Assembly: GCA_029261795.1 (NCBI GenBank)
Contig: JAJDAP010000107.1
Location: 1-64,000, forward strand
Direction: 5' to 3'
DNA from: Deltaproteobacteria bacterium
Lineage (GTDB): Bacteria; Myxococcota_A; UBA9160; UBA6930
DNA: 64,000 nucleotides
Shown: in pieces, positions 9,374 through 17,170 of the stretch
How the letters are laid out: each line of letters begins with the position of its first letter
Position numbering within the stretch: the first letter of the stretch is position 1
The notes under the pieces: model-generated
The model's input: only the letters and a program-made list of their open reading frames with translations
Databases searched by the model: none
What the model was told of the DNA's origin: nothing
Position numbers and translations under genes: made by a program

Positions 9374-9775
9374 TCACTCGACGGGCACCACCATGGGTTG
9401 CCCCTCTTCTACCACTCGGAAGACGACCGTTCTGGCGCCCCCGGCGTGGGTTCTTACTACATGCCATTCCCCGCGCGGTTGATAGAAGCTGGAGCCAGCC
9501 TTCAAGGTCACCCCCGGCTCGCCTTCGGTCGTGACGGTTACCGCGCCCTCGAGAACGAAGCCGAACTCACCATGCGGGTGGTAGTGCTTCGGGCTGACCG
9601 ATTCCCCGGGTCGGTCAATGAGGCCCATTACGACGTCCAGATTGCTCGCATCGCCTATTTCGGCTCGATGCAGCACGGCGAACCCACCGCCTTCGGGCTT
9701 AGGTTGCCCCCCGGCCACCAACGCGAAACTGGTGGCCAAGATCACGAGCAGGATTGTTGCCCGAGTACGACTCAT
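9374..9775 (-). CDS. Exported cupin-domain protein
   Basis: A 133-residue protein with an N-terminal signal peptide (ILLVILATSFALVAGG) and one cupin barrel. The metal-binding motif is visible as HYHPHGEFGFVLEGAVTV, followed by GSSFYQPRGEWHVV. It is expected in the periplasm. The ATG at 9775 is preferred over GTG 9778 because GGAGG is 7 bases upstream. It lies about 115 bp downstream of the tandem-Usp gene in the same direction and may share its sigma-54 promoter. Substrate or binding role cannot be told from sequence. Confidence 0.85.
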   Translation of the reverse strand: MSRTRATILLVILATSFALVAGGQPKPEGGGFAVLHRAEIGDASNLDVVMGLIDRPGESVSPKHYHPHGEFGFVLEGAVTVTTEGEPGVTLKAGSSFYQPRGEWHVVRTHAGGARTVVFRVVEEGQPMVVPVE

Positions 9776-9891
9776 CACACTACCTCCAGGCGTCGTTCGT
9801 GCGTCGCCGCACCGTCGAACGCAGAAGCCTCAGTCATGTGCGACCTCGATGCCACCGAAGGCACCCGTTGCAGTCCACCCCTCGGTGGGCT

Positions 9892-10794
9892 TCAACTTGT
9901 CGCCTCGCCCACTCCCGGCGTCGGGTTCGGAATCGTCAGGACCGGTCGATCGGTCAGTTTGAGGATCCGGTGGGTCGTGCTCCCGATCAGGAAGGATGCG
10001 AGGGCGGTTCGTCCTTGCACCCCGAGTGCGATCCAGTGGCAGTCTTCGGCGTTCGCGAGTGCGACCAGGCCATCCTCTGCGGTCCCCTCGATGATCCGCG
10101 CTTCGACGGAATCGCCCGGGTCGAGGCGCGCAAGCGCCCAGCGCTGCAAGAGGTCCCGATCGAGGTGGCGCGAATAGTCCGCCGAGCGCGCGGATGGAGT
10201 CGCCAGCCAGAGAGCCCGCTCGTTCTCGTGGGCGTGTGCGACCAGCAGCTCATGCTTGATCTTCATCTCGTGATGTAGTGCCGCAACCCGACGAAGCGCA
10301 GTGCCGCTCGCAGCCGAGTAGTCCACACCCACCAGGATTCGCTCCGGGATGAGCGGGCATTGGGACCGCTGGGGAACCGTCAAGACTGGGCATGACGCCC
10401 CTGTTACAACCCGTTCGCAGACGCTTCCGAGCAGGACGTGAGCGATCTCGGCGCGCCCTCGCCGGCCGAGCACGATGACGTCTGCGGACCGCGAGAGGTC
10501 GAGGAGGGCGGCCGATGCTCCGTCTTCGACGAACAGCGCGCTTGCGTTCGCGCCGCGATCGGTGGCCAGCTGGACCCACGCATCGAGCATTTGTTTGGCC
10601 GCCTTGCGCGCCTCATCGATCCAGTCGATCCAGTGGGCCTCCTCCGGAAGCGCCGCGCCGGCCCAACTCGAAGGATTCCAGGCATGCACCGCGGTAAGCG
10701 GACAGTCGAGATGAAGGGCGAGGGCGATCCCCTGTTCGAGCGCGCGCCGCGAGGGATCTGAGAAGTCGATTCCTATGACGATGCCGTGGTTCAA
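9892..10794 (-). CDS. Tandem universal stress protein (UspA x2), copy 1
   Basis: A 300-residue protein made of two Usp domains of about 145 residues. Each has the nucleotide-binding pattern G-x2-G-x9-G(S/T): LGRRGRAEIAHVLLGS in the first and LGVQGRTALASFLIGS in the second. Such proteins bind ATP and respond to stress. A TTG at 10794 is the best start: GGAGG lies 7 bases upstream and the first Usp strand (GIVIGIDFSD) follows at once. A sigma-54 promoter 26 bases further upstream gives a very short leader. A clear paralogue lies at 42782-43681, next to the second RimK-like gene. Confidence 0.9.
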   Translation of the reverse strand: MNHGIVIGIDFSDPSRRALEQGIALALHLDCPLTAVHAWNPSSWAGAALPEEAHWIDWIDEARKAAKQMLDAWVQLATDRGANASALFVEDGASAALLDLSRSADVIVLGRRGRAEIAHVLLGSVCERVVTGASCPVLTVPQRSQCPLIPERILVGVDYSAASGTALRRVAALHHEMKIKHELLVAHAHENERALWLATPSARSADYSRHLDRDLLQRWALARLDPGDSVEARIIEGTAEDGLVALANAEDCHWIALGVQGRTALASFLIGSTTHRILKLTDRPVLTIPNPTPGVGEATS

Positions 10795-10819
10795 TTCCGC
10801 TCCTCCAGCTCCGCTACGA

Positions 10820-10835
10820 GCAAGAGGCGTGCCAG
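10820..10835 (-). promoter_or_regulatory. Sigma-54 (-24/-12) promoter for the Usp gene
   Basis: CTGGCACGCCTCTTGC on the minus strand matches the sigma-54 consensus at all strongly conserved positions. The predicted start point lies about 15 nt before the TTG start codon at 10794, just ahead of its GGAGG. Confidence 0.8.
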
Positions 10836-10942
10836 TCGTTTTCCCGGCCAGGGATCGCCCGCTCAGCGAAAGCGGAGGCGCTGGTTCCTGCTCGCTCGAG
10901 TATTCGGGGCGCGAAGTTCCGAAATAGCCGTTGCTGCGCACA

Positions 10943-10999
10943 CGCGGTTTCGCGAAGTCACACCGGGTGCTCTGTCCAGCTGAACTACCGTACCTTGCG
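10943..10999 (-). other. tRNA 5'-half relic
   Basis: On the minus strand the sequence runs like the 5' half of a tRNA: an acceptor-like GGTACGG, then TAGTTCAGCTGGACAGAGC, which is a near-perfect D-arm, then ACCCGG as the start of an anticodon stem. After that the cloverleaf breaks down: no paired anticodon stem, T-arm or CCA follows. The acceptor bases do not pair with those of the 3'-half repeats in this window. It is most likely a decayed tRNA fragment, the opposite half to the repeats. Confidence 0.5.
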
Positions 11000-11124
11000 T
11001 TCTGGTCGGCCGCTCTCGCACATGGACGTTGGCAGTGAGCTCGGTGTTTGGTTCTGCCGATATCCGACGGGAGCACGGGCCCAGGTGCATCGTGGCCTTG
11101 GACGCTCGGCGCTTCTGCCTCCTT

Positions 11125-12420
11125 CTAGACCCGGCTTGTCTTCTCCATTGGATAGGGTCCCGTGTCGGTTGGCACAGTGTCGGGATCGCCCAGTTCCTTC
11201 GGTGGGCCAGGATCCATGCGAGGATCGAGCTCGTTGATGGCGAAGGTGGTTCGCGGAACCGCCAGGAAGTGTTCCTGGGAGACGGGTGCGAAACGGATGA
11301 GTCGCACGGACACGCCGAGGGCCAACGCTGCCATCAGCAGGCCGTCCACCGCGTAGAAGGCGCTGGGGCCAAACTGCGTCGACGCCACGGCCGCGACGAT
11401 CGGTCCAGCGATGGCGCCGACCGAGGATGCCAACAACATCTGCCCGGCGGCGGGAAGCGATCGATGATCGCCGACCCGGTCCAAAGTGTGAGCGACCGCG
11501 AGTGGATAGATCGAGAAGGCGAGGGCACCGAACACGAACGCCAGGGCGACACGGACGCCCTGGTCAGCCGCTTCGACCGCGAAGAACGCACCACAACAGA
11601 TTCCCAGCAGCACGGCGACGAACAGCAGTACCCGGCGGCGATCCATCCGGTCCGAGAGCAAGCCGATGGGCCACTGGCCAGCGAGCCCGCCGAGCACGAA
11701 GCCAGCCATGAGCTGTGACAGATCGGTGGAGGACAGGCCCGCTGCGCGGGAAGCGAGCGGAACGTTCGAGTGGATCGTGCCGGCGACGAAGCCTGAAACG
11801 GCGGCCGCCCACCAGCCGACGGGCGCCATCCGGAGCAGTTCGATCGCGGAGAGCCGTTCCGACCGTTCGAGGTTGGGCTGGGCCGCCCGGGTCAGCGAGA
11901 CCGGAATGGCCGCCAAGCTCGCGGCAAGTGCTGCGAAGGCGAAGGCTTCGAAGCCGGTCTCGGGCCAGATCGGTAACAGGAGCTGACCAAGCCCATTGCC
12001 CAGGTAGAGCGCGACAAGGTAGGCGGCCATCACCCGACCGCGATGCGCGGGCAGCGCTTCTGCGTTGAGCCACGACTCCACCGTCATGTAGATGCCGGCC
12101 ATCGACAGGCCCGTCAGCCCGCGAAGCGGAACCCAACCCCATCCGGGGGGAATGAACCCATGGGCGAGAGCGGCGGCGACACCGAGTGCCGTGAACGCCG
12201 TGAACGCGCGGATGTTGCCGACGCGGCGAACGGTTGGTCCAAGCAGCAGGGTTCCCGCGGTCAGGCCCGCGAAGTACCCGGCCAGGATCCAGCCACTCAC
12301 CGAGTCTGCGACGCCGGCATCTGCGAGCCGGATCGCGACGACGGTCGCGAGCAAGCCATTCCCCACGAGGGCGATGGCAGTGGCAAGGAGCAGGGAGAGC
12401 GAGACGGAACCGATGCGCAT
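11125..12420 (-). CDS. MFS transporter (YcaD-like)
   Basis: A 431-residue inner-membrane protein with about 12 membrane helices. Motifs include GWILAGYFAGLTAGTLLLG near the N-terminus, ESWLNAEALPAHRGRVMA in helix 4-5 and DRMDRRRVLL between the halves. The ESWLN signature and overall layout resemble the YcaD/YfkF group of major facilitator exporters. Substrate unknown. It lies downstream of nothing obvious and is divergent from the RimK-like gene at 12762. The C-terminal 40 residues form a polar cytoplasmic tail. Confidence 0.87.
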   Translation of the reverse strand: MRIGSVSLSLLLATAIALVGNGLLATVVAIRLADAGVADSVSGWILAGYFAGLTAGTLLLGPTVRRVGNIRAFTAFTALGVAAALAHGFIPPGWGWVPLRGLTGLSMAGIYMTVESWLNAEALPAHRGRVMAAYLVALYLGNGLGQLLLPIWPETGFEAFAFAALAASLAAIPVSLTRAAQPNLERSERLSAIELLRMAPVGWWAAAVSGFVAGTIHSNVPLASRAAGLSSTDLSQLMAGFVLGGLAGQWPIGLLSDRMDRRRVLLFVAVLLGICCGAFFAVEAADQGVRVALAFVFGALAFSIYPLAVAHTLDRVGDHRSLPAAGQMLLASSVGAIAGPIVAAVASTQFGPSAFYAVDGLLMAALALGVSVRLIRFAPVSQEHFLAVPRTTFAINELDPRMDPGPPKELGDPDTVPTDTGPYPMEKTSRV

Positions 12421-12761
12421 GACACACCGCCGCCCGGATGGGTTCCACGTTGACTTCCCGACCGTGGCCAGGAGTTCGCCTGAACGTCACACGCGCCGCA
12501 CCGAAAGGTGAGAACGCAAAGTACACACCCGCGATCCGGGCGAACACTCCTATGCGCGGTGCCCGCAAAAGGTCACTGGGACTGCGCCGACCTGGCCTCG
12601 TTCCCGGTGACCTCGCGTGCAAAGCGATGGCTTGGAGATAGCGAAGCGGAAACGGCTCCGACAGGCGTCCCGCGGATTCGGCCTCGCGGAGAGCGGGCTA
12701 CCATGCGTGCCCGCCAAAACGGCGGTACCCCGCGGAATCGCACCTCCGCAGAGGATCACTC
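12421..12761. other. Divergent intergenic region before the first RimK-like gene
   Basis: Holds the promoters of the MFS gene (minus) and of the RimK-like gene (plus). No sigma-54 match, RNA gene or strong palindrome was found. Confidence 0.5.
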
Positions 12762-13961
12762 TTGAAGATCGCCATTCTCTCTCGCGGTCCGCGGCTCTAC
12801 AGCACCCGTCGTCTAAAGGAGGCAGCACTCGCCGGCGGCCACAAGGCGAAGGTATTGAACACGCTGTCCTTCTCGATCGAAGTGGAGCAGGGCCACCCGA
12901 GCCTCTACTACAAGAACAAGAGGCTGAGTGACTACGACGCCGTGATTCCCCGGATCGGGGCGTCAGTCACGTTCTTTGGGACCGCGGTGATTCGGCAGTT
13001 CGAGCAGATGGGCGTGTTCTGTGTGAACCCGTCCCACGCGATCTCGGTCTCGCGGGACAAGCTGCGCGCCTTGCAGGTCCTCTCACGGCATCGGGTCGGG
13101 ATGCCCAAGACGTTGTTTGTCCGCCACAGCAGCGAAATCCTGCCAGGCATCGAACGGATGGGCGGCCCCCCGGTCGTCGTGAAACTCCTCGAAGGGACGC
13201 AGGGGATCGGCGTGATTCTTGCGGAATCGACGAGCGTCGCGGAAGCGATCATCGAGACCCTGTCGGGGCCGGCGAAATTGAGCGTCCTGCTCCAGAAGTT
13301 CGTCAAGGAGAGCAAGGGCAAGGACATTCGCGCGTTCGTGGTCGGTGATCGCGTCGTAGCCGCGATGCGGCGCACCGCGCAGGGCGACGAATTCCGCAGC
13401 AACATCCACCGCGGTGGCTCCGCCGAGATCGTCGAACTCGACCCTGAGTACGAACGCACCGCTGTCCATGCGGCGCAGATCATGGGCTTGCGCGTCGCCG
13501 GCGTCGACATGCTCGAGGGTGAGAAGGGTCCCGTGCTGATGGAGGTCAACTCGTCGCCCGGCCTCGAGGGCATCGAGGCGGCAACGGGAATTGACGTGGC
13601 CGGTGAGATCGTGGAGTTGATCGAACAGGAAGTACTGTTCCCGGATATCGATATTCGTCAACGCCTCACACTGCAGAGCGGGTACGGCGTGATGGAGATC
13701 CCAATCGACGAGACTTCGGAGCTCTGTCACAAGACGATATTCGAATCGAAGCTCCGCGATCGGGATGTCCTGGTGCTGACCATCCATCGTGAGAGCATCG
13801 CGATCCCGAACCCCAAGAATTCGCGGGAGATCCTGCCTGGAGACACGTTGCTCTGTTTCGGCAAGACCCTCACGTTGCGGGGTCTCGCGCCCAAGCCGAA
13901 ACCCAAACAACGCCGCCGAGCGAAGCCGCCGACAGATCTGGTGCCGCACATCGATGAGTGA
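12762..13961 (+). CDS. RimK-like ATP-grasp ligase with C-terminal RCK_C domain, copy 1
   Basis: A 399-residue protein. Residues 1-300 are a RimK-type ATP-grasp ligase: KIAILSRGP at the start, SRDKLRALQVLSRH near 97-110, the ATP-binding PPVVVKLLEGTQGIGV near 136-151, and the metal-binding EVNSSPG. RimK enzymes add glutamate to a C-terminus (ribosomal protein S6 in E. coli) or make polyglutamate. Residues 308-375 are an extra RCK_C (TrkA-C) domain, seen as YGVMEIPIDET, then SIAIPNP and ILPGDTLLCFG; this domain class binds c-di-AMP or other ligands in K+ channels. A basic Lys/Arg/Pro tail follows. TTG start after AGAGG. The next gene overlaps by 8 bp. Copies: 41366-42562 (intact) and 60517-60836 (fragment). 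Confidence 0.93.
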   Translation: MKIAILSRGPRLYSTRRLKEAALAGGHKAKVLNTLSFSIEVEQGHPSLYYKNKRLSDYDAVIPRIGASVTFFGTAVIRQFEQMGVFCVNPSHAISVSRDKLRALQVLSRHRVGMPKTLFVRHSSEILPGIERMGGPPVVVKLLEGTQGIGVILAESTSVAEAIIETLSGPAKLSVLLQKFVKESKGKDIRAFVVGDRVVAAMRRTAQGDEFRSNIHRGGSAEIVELDPEYERTAVHAAQIMGLRVAGVDMLEGEKGPVLMEVNSSPGLEGIEAATGIDVAGEIVELIEQEVLFPDIDIRQRLTLQSGYGVMEIPIDETSELCHKTIFESKLRDRDVLVLTIHRESIAIPNPKNSREILPGDTLLCFGKTLTLRGLAPKPKPKQRRRAKPPTDLVPHIDE

Positions 13962-14958
13962 GCCCATCCGGATCGGCGGAGTCGAGGTGCCGCCGGGAAC
14001 GCGCCAGTCGATCCAGATTCCCGTGAGTCGCAGGGCGTCGGGCGCCGAAGTCTCGTTGCCGGTCGAGGTCGTCAACGGCCGCTCGCCGGGCCCGCGGCTC
14101 TTCGTCTGCGCGGCCGTCCACGGAGACGAGATCAACGGCGTGGAGATCATCCGCCGCATCCTGAAGCGTGGTGCACTCCGGAGCCTCAAAGGCACCTTGA
14201 TCGCGGTTCCCGTCGTGAACGTCTTCGGCTTCGTCTCGCTCAGTCGTTACCTGCCGGACCGCCGGGACCTGAACCGTTCGTTCCCGGGTTCACCGCGCGG
14301 ATCGCTGGCGGCACGGCTCGCAGATACGTTCATGACCGAGATCGTTGAGAAGTCGACCCACGGGATCGATCTCCACACCGGGGCGCTTCACCGGACCAAC
14401 CTTCCCCAGGTGAGGGCCTGCCTCGACGATCCCGAGACGGATCGCGTAGCGCGCGCGTTCGGGGTTCCCGTCATCTTGAACTCCAATCTGCGCGATGGTT
14501 CCCTGCGCCAGGAAGTCCTCGAACGCAAGGTTCCGATGCTGCTCTACGAAGGGGGCGAGGCACTCCGCTTCGATGAATGGGCGATCCGAGCCGGCGAACG
14601 CGGCGTCCTGGGCGTGATGCGTGCACTGGGAATGCTGCCGCAGCGGGCATCGACTCGTGCGTTGCCCGAGCCGATGATCGCGGAGGGAAGTCGCTGGGTG
14701 AGGGCGCCGCAAGGTGGGATCGTCCGAGGGAGCGTCAAGTTAGGCGACCGGGTAGCAGCTGGGCAGGTCCTCGCGCGCGTCGCAGATCCGTTGGGAACGG
14801 AAGAGTCCGAGGTGCTCGCGCCTGGTGCAGGCCTCGTGATCGGACGCTCCGCACTTCCCGTCGTGAACGAAGGCGACGCGATCTATCACATCGCCACCTT
14901 CGAGCGGCTGGCAGACGCGGCGAGCACGATCGAGGAATTCCAGGCCGGCCTGACCTGA
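13954..14958 (+). CDS. AstE/AspA-like succinylglutamate desuccinylase family protein, copy 1
   Basis: A 334-residue zinc hydrolase of the M14-like succinylglutamate desuccinylase/aspartoacylase family. The zinc ligands are visible as AVHGDE (His56, Glu59) and IDLHTG (His141); the substrate-binding RRDLNRSFPG is near 103-112. The C-terminal 90 residues form a beta-rich domain. Known members cleave N-acyl amino acids. The gene overlaps the RimK-like ligase by 8 bp, exactly as in the second copy, which argues for a shared pathway in which this enzyme removes or trims what the ligase adds. That role is inference. The ATG at 13954 is set by the overlap and by homology to copy 2. Confidence 0.93.
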   Translation: MSEPIRIGGVEVPPGTRQSIQIPVSRRASGAEVSLPVEVVNGRSPGPRLFVCAAVHGDEINGVEIIRRILKRGALRSLKGTLIAVPVVNVFGFVSLSRYLPDRRDLNRSFPGSPRGSLAARLADTFMTEIVEKSTHGIDLHTGALHRTNLPQVRACLDDPETDRVARAFGVPVILNSNLRDGSLRQEVLERKVPMLLYEGGEALRFDEWAIRAGERGVLGVMRALGMLPQRASTRALPEPMIAEGSRWVRAPQGGIVRGSVKLGDRVAAGQVLARVADPLGTEESEVLAPGAGLVIGRSALPVVNEGDAIYHIATFERLADAASTIEEFQAGLT

Positions 14959-14962
14959 TGCC

Positions 14963-15418
14963 TCAGGGGCAACGCCTCGCCTTGGGAACGACCTTGGGCC
15001 GCTTGTACGCGGACCGCCGCTTGTTCGGGTCGACCACGAACGCGCCCGCGAGGGCGGTGCGGCCGATGAGCATGCGAAACCGCATCTTCTCGCGATCCAC
15101 GAGACTGATCTCGATCTTGCGTTCGACCCCGCCGAGGCGGAGCGTTGTCGCAACGAAGTAGCGGTTCTCGTAGTGGCCGGTGCTCGACCGGACGCGGCTG
15201 CGCCGAACGACGCGGGCTTCGACGTGCAAGTGCCGATCCCGCTTCTCCTTGTGGACGACGACGACGAATCGCACGCGGCCGCCCCGGAGCGGCTCGATGT
15301 CTTCCACGTGGAGGGCGCTGCTCCGGGCGCCCGTGTCGATCTTGGCCTTGAGCCCGCGCACGCCCCACTCAGGAAGGTCGACGTACTCGCTCCAGCCGAT
15401 GAGCGTCTTCGATTTCAC
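14963..15418 (-). CDS. Retropepsin-like (RimB-type) protease, copy 1
   Basis: A 151-residue protein with the aspartic-protease motif DTGARSSALH at residues 28-37 and the closing hydrophobic-Gly motif MLIGRTAL near 116-123. The family was long annotated as ATP-dependent zinc protease. In Pseudomonas a relative (RimB) acts with RimK in ribosome modification. It converges with the AstE-like gene, ending 4 bp from it, so the three genes sit as RimK-like then AstE-like facing the protease. The same order and orientation is seen in the second copy. Basic C-terminal tail. Likely role: cleave a ligase product or partner (inference). Confidence 0.9.
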   Translation of the reverse strand: MKSKTLIGWSEYVDLPEWGVRGLKAKIDTGARSSALHVEDIEPLRGGRVRFVVVVHKEKRDRHLHVEARVVRRSRVRSSTGHYENRYFVATTLRLGGVERKIEISLVDREKMRFRMLIGRTALAGAFVVDPNKRRSAYKRPKVVPKARRCP

Positions 15419-15811
15419 GACCGGATGCTTCGCGGGAGCGGGCGGCCTGTCAATGGCTGGAATGCCAGGACGAAGGGCCGGCGGCGCGAGCCACGAGCCG
15501 GCTGGAGGTGTGGGTCTTGCACGAACTAGTGAAATCCTGCATTACAAGATCGGCACGGAACGGCCAGGCCCGGCTCCAGCCTTGGAGCTCCGATTGACCC
15601 CTGAACTCCTCGATCCGCCCTCCCGTCCCATCGGGATCACGCTCTTCGTCGCCATCGACTCCGAGAGCGCCGTTACGTGCCAGCGCGGGCTGCGCAGTAT
15701 TCCTGTCGGCGTGCGAACCGCGATCCAACCTCCTCGAGCAGTACGACCTCGCGCGCCGACTGCGGAACCTTCGCACGACGAGTGGTCCCGTCACTAGGGG
15801 AAAGCCGCCCA
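15419..15811. other. Divergent intergenic region upstream of mgtE
   Basis: About 390 bp between the divergent protease and MgtE genes. It should contain both promoters. No Mg2+ riboswitch-like fold or sigma-54 site could be recognised by eye. Confidence 0.45.
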
Positions 15812-17170
15812 ATGGAACAAAGCCTAGAACAGAACCCGAGCCGGCCCTGGGTCGAGATCGCGGAACTCGCGAGCGCGGGGAATTGGTCCGCCGTCCGTCG
15901 GCGCCTGCGCGCGATGTCCGAGGCCGATCGGCTGTATGCGGTCTCGCATCTCGACACCGAAGCTCTCGCTGATCTCCTCGAAGGCCTCCGTCGCGAGGAT
16001 GCGGCTGACCTGCTCGACTGGCTTCCTGACGCGCAGGCTGCGAACGCTCTTGATGAGGTAGATCCGCAGACGGCCGCAGAAATCCTCGACCGCATGGCGA
16101 GTGATGATCAGGTCGACCTGCTCGCGCGCATGGACGAGTCCGAAGCGGTGTTGGCCGAAGTTGCGCCCGAATCCGCAGAGCAGGTGCGCGAGCTGTTGCG
16201 CCATGCTCCCGAGACCGCCGGCGGTCTGATGGCATCCGAGGTGTTTACGATCGAGGAGGGAGCGGACGTTGGCACCGTGATCGACCGGATCCGGCAGCAT
16301 CCGACCTTCGCCAGCTTCCCGATCCAATACGTCTACGTCGTTTCGGCGTCCGGTGTGCTGCGCGGCCTCGTCCAGCTCCGTTCGTTGATCGTCTCGCAAC
16401 CCGCACAGCACATCGCGGAGTTGATGATCGTGGATCCGGCCTCTGCGCTCGCGACGGCGTCGCTCGCGGAGCTTGAAGACCTCTTTAACCGCTTCGAGTT
16501 TCTTGGGGCTCCCGTAGTCGATGAGAAGGGCGAATTGTTAGGCGTAGTACACCGGTCGGCGGTCGAGGAGGCCCTAGCCGAGAGCGCGCAGTCCGACCAC
16601 ATGAAGTCCCTCGGCGTGGTGCGCGAGGAATTGCGCTCGATGCCCGTCTGGTTTCGCTCGCGGCGGCGGCTTTCGTGGCTTTCCGTAAACATCGTCCTGA
16701 ACATGGTCGCGGCCAGCGTCATCGCGGCCTATCAAGAGACGCTCGAAGCCGCGATCGCGCTGGCGATCTTCCTGCCGATGATCTCGGACATGAGCGGCTG
16801 CTCAGGCAACCAGGCCGTGGCTGTGAGCATGCGCGAACTCTCGCTGGGCGTCCTCCGCCCGAACGAGATGCTCCGGGTCTGGGGCCAGGAAGTCTCGCTG
16901 GGAGTGATCAACGGGCTCGCGCTAGGGATCCTGATCGGTGGCGTCGCGTTTCTTTGGCAAGGCAGCGTGGCCCTTGGCCTCGTCGTCGGCGGCGCGCTCG
17001 CCGTGAACACCGTCGTGGCGGTTTCGATCGGTGGCGTGATCCCGCTGCTGCTGCGTCGCGTCGGCCAGGATCCAGCCTTGGCGTCCGGCCCGGTGCTTAC
17101 GACGATCACCGATATGTGCGGCTTCTTCTTCGCGCTCAGCTTCGCGACGCTCGCGCTCGGGCGGCTCTAG
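15812..17170 (+). CDS. mgtE: Magnesium transporter MgtE
   Basis: A 452-residue protein of normal MgtE length. Order: N-terminal helical superhelix domain (ALADLLEGLRREDAADLLDWL), two CBS domains, the linker helix (SDHMKSLGVVREELRSMPVWFRSRRRLSWL) and five membrane helices with FLPMISDMSGCSGNQAVAVS, which carries the conserved ion-path residues. MgtE is a gated Mg2+ channel in the inner membrane. The ATG at 15812 follows an AGGGGA. It converges with the MscS gene, with a 4-bp 3' overlap. A decayed paralogue lies at 56626-57447. Confidence 0.96.
   Translation: MEQSLEQNPSRPWVEIAELASAGNWSAVRRRLRAMSEADRLYAVSHLDTEALADLLEGLRREDAADLLDWLPDAQAANALDEVDPQTAAEILDRMASDDQVDLLARMDESEAVLAEVAPESAEQVRELLRHAPETAGGLMASEVFTIEEGADVGTVIDRIRQHPTFASFPIQYVYVVSASGVLRGLVQLRSLIVSQPAQHIAELMIVDPASALATASLAELEDLFNRFEFLGAPVVDEKGELLGVVHRSAVEEALAESAQSDHMKSLGVVREELRSMPVWFRSRRRLSWLSVNIVLNMVAASVIAAYQETLEAAIALAIFLPMISDMSGCSGNQAVAVSMRELSLGVLRPNEMLRVWGQEVSLGVINGLALGILIGGVAFLWQGSVALGLVVGGALAVNTVVAVSIGGVIPLLLRRVGQDPALASGPVLTTITDMCGFFFALSFATLALGRL

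Noticed and set aside
11160-11185. Sigma-54 site TTGGCACAGTGT inside the MFS gene end
   Set aside because: It has no -12 element and points to no gene start.
14955-14966. Terminator between the convergent AstE-like and protease genes
   Set aside because: Only 4 bp separate the genes and no hairpin with a T-run is visible.
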